9,130 nucleotides of DNA from Candidatus Methanophagales archaeon (GTDB lineage Archaea > Halobacteriota > Syntropharchaeia > Alkanophagales > Methanospirareceae), in assembly GCA_003601795.1 (NCBI GenBank), contig PIXU01000297.1, positions 1 through 9,130 of the forward strand, given 5' to 3'. This document shows, in pieces, positions 5,335 through 9,130 of this stretch. The notes below the pieces were generated by a model. That model worked only from the letters and a program-made list of their open reading frames with translations, did no database searches and was not told the DNA's origin. How positions within the stretch are numbered: the first letter of the stretch is position 1; the number at the start of each line of letters is the position of its first letter. The position numbers and the translations under genes are program-made.

Positions 5335-7161
5335 ATGATAGATATAGGTAGCATACCAAATGTTCCTCCTGCGCTTATTTATTTAGCAGGAGCTGCATTA
5401 ATTCCCCTGCTCGGCACGGGTAGGGCGAGGAAGGTATATCTTATCGTCTTAGCTGTGCTTGGGTTGATTGGTGTGGCGTTGCTTAGACCACAGACCGGCT
5501 GGGGATTTTCGGTTCTACCGGGATTTGAGCTGACTCTATTGCATGTTGATTCGTTGAGTCTTATAATGGGCTATATATTTGCCCTAATCGGCGGTGCGGC
5601 GATTTTATACTCGGTAAACATAGTGAAAGAGAGCGGAGAGTTTGTATGTGCCTTGCTCTATTTAGGAAGTGCGCTGGGAGCGGTATTCGCAGGTGATTTC
5701 TTCACCCTGTATATCTTCTGGGAGATAATGGCGTTCTCTTCTCTCGGATTGATCTGGTACAGCCGGACAGAGCGCGCAACGAATGCAGGAATGCGATATA
5801 TTCTGTTCCACTTGCTTGGTGGATGTGCGCTTCTTGGTGGAATATTGATACATTACATGGACACAGGTTCTATCGCAGTAGGACCGGTCGAACTTGGTAT
5901 AGGCTACGTGCTGCTGCTTATAGGAATAGGAGTGAATACCGCATTTATACCACTTCACACCTGGCTGCCGGATTCGTATCCGAAAGCAACGATAGCGGGT
6001 GCGGTATTTCTGTCTGTATATACGACAAAAACAGGTGTGTATGTGCTTGCGAGGACTTTCCCTGGTGTAGAAGCGGTAGCCTACATGGGCGGTGTGATGT
6101 GTCTCTACGGCGTTGCATTCGCGCTGCTGCAGAACGACGTGAGAAAACTCCTCTCTTATCATATAGTGAGTCAGGTAGGCTACATGGTCGCGGGGATAGG
6201 AATAGGCACTTATATAGGAATAAACGGAGGAATTGCACATGTTTTCAATCATATCCTGTATAAGGCACTGCTGTTCATGTGCATGGGAGCAGTGATATAT
6301 GCAACGGGGAAGAATAACCTGACAGAACTTGGCGGACTGGCGAAGAAGATGCCAATAACCACGATAACGTGCGTGATAGCGGCTCTTTCTATTTCCGGAG
6401 TTATGGGCTTTAATGGATACGTAAGCAAAAGTATGGTGATCCATGCAGCGGAGTTGGAGGGGATGCACATCCTTGCACTCGCTTTGATCGTGGGTTCGGT
6501 AGGCACATTCCTGTCTTTCTTAAAACTCACTTATTTCACCTTTTTCCGGCGAAACGATGAAATAGAAGCGAAAGAAGTATCTCTGCCCATGCTTATCCCA
6601 ATGAGCGTTACAGCTTTCCTTTGCGTTGCCCTCGGTGTGTACCCGCAAGCACTTTACAGCATACTTCCTTATAAAGAGATAGCGATGCATTTTAATCCGT
6701 ACGCGCTGGGGCATACAATAGGCACGCTGGAGTTACTGCTGATGACCGCGGTAGGGTTCTTCACGTTGCAATTCTTGTTTTCGCCACACGAGAGAGTAAC
6801 GAGAGATATAGACTACCTTTACCGGAAGGCAGGAAGAGGATTTATATGGTTCTGCGAACAGCCATTGGTGACAGTTGCGAATTTCATTGATAAAGGCTTG
6901 CTGAAACTCGCTGATGCAGTCGTTTGGTTCAGCAGGAATCCAACGGCGGCGTCAAGAATAATGGTAGTTATGATAGGAGCAGTGGTAACGAGACCGTTCA
7001 ATCCCACATATATGCGATACGCGCGTGATTTAGAAGAACTCAAGAGGTCATATCCCGGAGAAGTGCCGAAAGTGGCGATAGGTACTGCCGTACTGCTAGC
7101 ACTCGTGCTTTTCACGCTGTATCTGATTATTTATCTTACGCACGGAGTGCTGTGGGTGTGA
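5335..7161 (+). CDS. NuoL/MrpD-family antiporter-like membrane subunit, paralogue 2 (channel residues intact)
   Basis: The 608-aa polytopic protein is exactly as long as paralogue 1 and colinear with it. Family residues are present: TM5 glutamate in FWEIMAFSS (E130), PLHTWLPDSYPKA (206-218), TM7 lysine in TTKTGVY (K232), NDVRKLLSYH with K271, the H302-x3-H306-x3-K310 motif in AHVFNHILYKALLF, and K365 in NGYVSK. By homology with complex I and Mrp antiporters it should conduct protons or exchange Na+ for H+. The C-terminus holds the amphipathic DYLYRKAGRGFIWFCEQP stretch (493-510) and the domain also found free-standing (about 521-608, ending LTHGVLWV). GAGGAAGAGGGAG precedes the ATG. No MrpE/F/G, hydrogenase or quinone-module genes lie nearby, so a partner complex, if any, is encoded elsewhere. 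A hairpin and T-tract follow. Confidence 0.92.
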   Translation: MIDIGSIPNVPPALIYLAGAALIPLLGTGRARKVYLIVLAVLGLIGVALLRPQTGWGFSVLPGFELTLLHVDSLSLIMGYIFALIGGAAILYSVNIVKESGEFVCALLYLGSALGAVFAGDFFTLYIFWEIMAFSSLGLIWYSRTERATNAGMRYILFHLLGGCALLGGILIHYMDTGSIAVGPVELGIGYVLLLIGIGVNTAFIPLHTWLPDSYPKATIAGAVFLSVYTTKTGVYVLARTFPGVEAVAYMGGVMCLYGVAFALLQNDVRKLLSYHIVSQVGYMVAGIGIGTYIGINGGIAHVFNHILYKALLFMCMGAVIYATGKNNLTELGGLAKKMPITTITCVIAALSISGVMGFNGYVSKSMVIHAAELEGMHILALALIVGSVGTFLSFLKLTYFTFFRRNDEIEAKEVSLPMLIPMSVTAFLCVALGVYPQALYSILPYKEIAMHFNPYALGHTIGTLELLLMTAVGFFTLQFLFSPHERVTRDIDYLYRKAGRGFIWFCEQPLVTVANFIDKGLLKLADAVVWFSRNPTAASRIMVVMIGAVVTRPFNPTYMRYARDLEELKRSYPGEVPKVAIGTAVLLALVLFTLYLIIYLTHGVLWV

Positions 7162-7182
7162 TGGACGAGCAGGGAATAGGGA

Positions 7183-7222
7183 TTGGAGGTCATCTCCAAC
7201 CCTTTAATCTTTTTATTTTCTT
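7183..7222 (+). terminator. Hairpin plus T-tract terminator after the second module
   Basis: TTGGAG (7183-7188) and CTCCAA (7194-7199) form a perfect six-base stem with a five-base loop, followed by T-rich sequence at 7203-7222. It lies 21 bases past the stop and resembles an intrinsic terminator. Confidence 0.6.
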
Positions 7223-7240
7223 ATGGCGAGGCTTTAGATT

Positions 7241-7257
7241 TTAAAAAATAAAAAAGG
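7241..7257 (-). terminator. T-tract terminator for the minus-strand CBS/GYD run
   Basis: On the minus strand the segment reads as two runs of six T residues separated by one A, about 25 bases past the stop of the GYD-domain gene. It faces the plus-strand terminator, so the two convergent transcripts both end in this short gap. Confidence 0.5.
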
Positions 7258-7281
7258 AGGGAGCTGCTGAGAGACCCCCTT

Positions 7282-7527
7282 TTACATTTCTCTTGCAAAT
7301 GCAACCCAGGTTTCGGTTGTTGAGACATCCCTGCTTTGGTGAAGGAAATCTTCAATCACTTTCGCGTCTTCCGCTTCGTAAATCCATACCGCATCATACC
7401 TGCCCAGTGTGTGATAAACTTGCAGGAACTTGACGCCCTTAGGTGGTTCTTTAAGTATTTTGTCACCAAATTCTCTTGCCTCATCCACCATGCCGGGATT
7501 GACTCTCACGCACGTTATGAACAACAT
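7282..7527 (-). CDS. GYD-domain small protein
   Basis: The 81-aa product matches the GYD family, which has a ferredoxin-like dimeric alpha/beta fold. It begins MLFITCVRVNPG, has an acidic helix (about 13-26), PKGVKFLQVYHTLGRYDAVW with the family-defining GRYD at 42-45, and a second helix (about 53-66) before the STTETWVAFARE strand. It appears full length. AGGAGGCG lies nine bases upstream of the ATG. The family has no firmly assigned function; members are cytoplasmic and often lie near energy-metabolism or stress genes. It follows the second CBS gene after 32 bases in the same direction, so it is probably the last gene of that transcript. Confidence 0.8.
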   Translation of the reverse strand: MLFITCVRVNPGMVDEAREFGDKILKEPPKGVKFLQVYHTLGRYDAVWIYEAEDAKVIEDFLHQSRDVSTTETWVAFAREM

Positions 7528-7559
7528 CTTTTTCTCGCCTCCTTAGGAATTTTTGATTT

Positions 7560-7970
7560 TTAAAATAAATATTTTCTTACGTGCAGTGGCTCTCTTGTCA
7601 CTATATTTCTAAGACTTACAATGCCCACGAGCTCACCGTCGTCAATCACGAGCAGTCTTCTTATGCCCTTCTCTAACAGGAGCTTGCATGCACGCTCAAG
7701 AGAAGCATCTGATCCAATGGTCACCAAAGGTGAGGACATTATCTCTTTCGCTTTTACCTTACCGGGGTTTCTATTCTTCATCATAACTTTTACCACTATA
7801 TCACGGTCAGTAACTATTCCTATGGGTTTATCTTCTTTTGTTATGACCACACTGCCTATGCCCGACATTTTCATGCACTTCGATATTTCGGCGACTGATG
7901 TGTCTTCATCTTCCGTGATAGCCGGATAGGTCATTACGTCCCCAACTTCTAATCTGAATTCTCTCGCCAT
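7560..7970 (-). CDS. CBS-pair protein A
   Basis: The 136-aa soluble protein consists of two CBS domains (about 8-63 and 74-130), forming one Bateman module with no attached effector domain. The DVMTYP and EIMSSP openings and the GIVTDRDIV and GIVSLRN ends are typical. T54-x-x-D57 and S119-x-x-N122 are in the positions that bind the ribose of adenine nucleotides in family members. Such proteins usually sense AMP, ATP or S-adenosylmethionine; the ligand here is unknown. It lies fourteen bases after CBS protein B, with its GAGGTGA ribosome-binding site overlapping that gene's stop, so the two are coupled and arose by tandem duplication. Confidence 0.9.
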   Translation of the reverse strand: MAREFRLEVGDVMTYPAITEDEDTSVAEISKCMKMSGIGSVVITKEDKPIGIVTDRDIVVKVMMKNRNPGKVKAKEIMSSPLVTIGSDASLERACKLLLEKGIRRLLVIDDGELVGIVSLRNIVTREPLHVRKYLF

Positions 7971-7984
7971 TTTCTTCTTTCACC

Positions 7985-8377
7985 TCAAGGTAGATATTTT
8001 CTTACACGCACTGGCTCTCCTGTCAATATATTTCTAATACTTATAATGCCCACAAGCGTATCACCCTCAACTACTGGTACCCTTCTTATGCCCCTCCTCG
8101 CCAGAAGCCCACTTGCTTCCTCCACAGATGCATCCGACCCCACGGTGATCAAAGGTGACGACATGATCTCCTTTGCTTTTACCTCGTCTGGGTTTCTATC
8201 CTTCATTATAACTTTTGCCGCTATGTCATGGTCAACGATTATCCCCACGGGTTTACCTCCCTTTGTTATCACTACACTCCCTATTCGCGACTGTTCCATG
8301 TGCTTCAATATTACGGCGACCGTAGCATCTTCATCTTCGGTGATGACAGGGAAACTCATTATCTCATTAACTTTCAT
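7985..8377 (-). CDS. CBS-pair protein B
   Basis: The 130-aa product is a second stand-alone Bateman module, clearly paralogous to CBS protein A: shared EDEDxxVA, SxIGSVVITK, KAKEIMSSPL and EPxxVRKYL. The CBS domains lie at about 1-57 and 68-124. In the first domain the usual threonine of the nucleotide-binding motif is valine (V48-DH-D51), while the second keeps S113-IR-N116, so the two paralogues may bind ligands differently. The ATG at 8377 directly follows GAAAGGAGAG. The two CBS proteins could form a heterodimer; that is inference from homology and coupling. Confidence 0.9.
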   Translation of the reverse strand: MKVNEIMSFPVITEDEDATVAVILKHMEQSRIGSVVITKGGKPVGIIVDHDIAAKVIMKDRNPDEVKAKEIMSSPLITVGSDASVEEASGLLARRGIRRVPVVEGDTLVGIISIRNILTGEPVRVRKYLP

Positions 8378-8431
8378 CTCTCCTTTCTCTCCCCATTTTA
8401 CTTTTTTTCTTCTAATTTGTTTGATGTATAA

Positions 8432-8614
8432 TCATGAAGTAAGCCAATATAAACTATTCGCTTTATCTATCCCTCCTTTTAACTCCGGAAAAATAGGCTG
8501 ACCCTTCTTCATGAGTTTATCAGGAATTGCTGGTTTCGGGCAGCACCTGCTTTTTTCGATTACTTCTTTTATTTCTCTCCTTAAAATCTCGCATGTGATA
8601 ATCCCGATATGCAT
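8432..8614 (-). CDS. 60-aa protein with a DUF1638-like N-terminus (possibly truncated)
   Basis: The first ~20 residues (MHIGIITCEILRREIKEVIE) resemble from memory the start of DUF1638 proteins, which are found in methanogens near corrinoid methyltransferase genes and are far longer. After that the match is lost: a KSRCCPKPAIPDKLM segment and a GQPIFPELKGG segment follow, and the frame stops at residue 60. It may be a truncated remnant or a distinct small protein. The ATG lies four bases after the stop of a 19-codon ORF, with AAAGGAG sixteen bases upstream inside that ORF, suggesting translational coupling. CBS protein B begins 54 bases downstream. Confidence 0.45.
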   Translation of the reverse strand: MHIGIITCEILRREIKEVIEKSRCCPKPAIPDKLMKKGQPIFPELKGGIDKANSLYWLTS

Positions 8615-8617
8615 TGT

Positions 8618-8677
8618 TTACGCCTTCGGCTCTCCTTTGACTATCAATAGTAGGTCTATAATTATTGACCATACCAT
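8618..8677 (-). CDS. 19-codon micro-ORF with a strong ribosome-binding site
   Basis: The frame encodes MVWSIIIDLLLIVKGEPKA, a hydrophobic stretch followed by a short charged tail. GGAGGT stands seven bases upstream of the ATG, better than the site of the following gene, and a TATA-like element lies about 38 bases upstream. Its TAA is separated from the next ATG by three bases. It could be a leader peptide, a tiny membrane peptide, or the start of a decayed gene; no family is recognised. Confidence 0.4.
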   Translation of the reverse strand: MVWSIIIDLLLIVKGEPKA

Positions 8678-8707
8678 TTTCTTACCTCCTATTATTAACA
8701 AGGGGTT

Positions 8708-8732
8708 GTATATTTAAAAATTCCCAAATGGG
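8708..8732 (-). promoter_or_regulatory. TATA-like element and CCCATTTGGG near-palindrome upstream of the CBS run
   Basis: On the minus strand TTTAAATATAC (8718-8708) is TATA-like and would start transcription near 8685-8690, just before the micro-ORF's ribosome-binding site. Directly upstream, CCCATTTGGG (8732-8723) has CCCA/TGGG arms and sits where BRE or an operator would be. The same eleven-base sequence, TCCCATTTGGG, occurs upstream of the partial gene at the left edge (minus strand, 98-88). Confidence 0.4.
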
Positions 8733-8781
8733 ATAAAGGTATATCTTGTCCATATTTTCATATTTTGTATGCACATATAAA

Positions 8782-9130
8782 TTACTTTGCATTACTATCA
8801 CCCCCCTTGAACTCTGAATAGATGTTGAGATACTCCTTCACGGTGAAAGAGCTCATTTCAAGCGTTCTCGCGATTTCTTCAGCACTCATATTCCTGTCTG
8901 CGAGCATGCGGACCTTATTAAAGGCTATGATGTACCTGTCACAGGCATCCTCTGAGTGTTTTGTCCTCCTCGCGATCTCGGGGGTGAGATACCTTTTCAG
9001 ATAAAGCCTGATTATGATTCCCTTGTGCGTTATAGCCCTACCAAGGTCATGAACAGTTCCTCTAGTTGGAACTACCTCCTTTGTTCTTTCCATGTATTCA
9101 CGAACCTGCTTGCTCACCGTTGAAGGCGAG
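8782..9130 (-). CDS. DUF1670 protein, C-terminal part (5' end beyond the window)
   Basis: About 115 residues are visible, with the stop at 8782. The first codons read SPSTVSKQVREYM, in frame back to the edge, so the GTG at 9117 is an internal valine codon and not the start. Two helix-turn-helix-like segments follow: YLTPEIARRTKHSEDACDRY, then MSAEEIARTLEMSSFTVKEY. This matches the DUF1670 family, abundant in ANME-1-type archaea. From memory the full protein is a few hundred residues with repeated HTH units, suggesting DNA binding, possibly a transposase-derived or regulatory protein. The role is unproven. It lies 104 bases upstream of the micro-ORF in the same direction, with no T-tract after it. 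Confidence 0.78.
   Translation of the reverse strand, partial: SPSTVSKQVREYMERTKEVVPTRGTVHDLGRAITHKGIIIRLYLKRYLTPEIARRTKHSEDACDRYIIAFNKVRMLADRNMSAEEIARTLEMSSFTVKEYLNIYSEFKGGDSNAK

Noticed and set aside
5662..6468. 268-aa open frame on the minus strand
   Set aside because: It is antisense to the second large subunit, with a composition rich in His, Tyr, Arg and Cys typical of a shadow frame and no resemblance to a known fold.
9115..9117. GTG at 9117 as the start of the DUF1670 protein
   Set aside because: The upstream codons (SPST) are in frame to the window edge and continue a recognisable helix-turn-helix, so the gene begins outside the window.
1..9130. CRISPR array, tRNA, rRNA or complete insertion sequence
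   Set aside because: I found no regularly spaced direct repeats, cloverleaf-like sequence, rRNA-like sequence or paired terminal inverted repeats. The DUF1670 gene is only suggestive of mobility.

Overview
The window looks archaeal and most like the methane- or alkane-oxidising Methanophagales (ANME-1) and Syntrophoarchaeum group. That placement is inferred from gene content: small multihaem c-type cytochromes dense in N-glycosylation sequons, a DUF1670 protein, GYD and CBS small proteins, an archaeal winged-helix regulator, and BRE/TATA-like promoters combined with Shine-Dalgarno sites and T-tract termini. No marker gene proves it.

Layout. (i) 1-1784, minus strand: two paralogous exported multihaem cytochromes c (1086-1784, then 291-1022), followed by the first codons of another gene running off the left edge (1-35). 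(ii) 1785-2052: divergent promoter region. (iii) 2053-4756, plus strand: an apparent operon of a winged-helix regulator, an 88-aa membrane protein, a 69-aa two-helix protein ending in EDYYD, and a 608-aa NuoL/MrpD-type ion-translocating subunit. (iv) 4757-7161: a second, degenerate copy of this module, with a decayed remnant of the regulator, a fresh promoter, a 90-aa paralogue of the small protein and a second 608-aa subunit; the EDYYD gene is absent here. (v) 7162-7281: convergent termination zone. (vi) 7282-8677, minus strand: a run of a 19-codon micro-ORF, a 60-aa protein with a DUF1638-like start, two tandem CBS-pair proteins and a GYD-domain protein. (vii) 8782 to the right edge, minus strand: C-terminal part of a DUF1670 protein.

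The most unusual content is the duplicated antiporter-like module. Each small protein (88 and 90 aa) is homologous to the last ~88 residues of the 608-aa subunits, so the same C-terminal domain occurs both fused and free-standing. One of the two large paralogues has lost titratable residues of the canonical proton channel. No MrpA-G, hydrogenase or other complex I partner genes are visible. How the cytochromes and the membrane modules relate functionally (electron export beside ion translocation) is only a guess from proximity.
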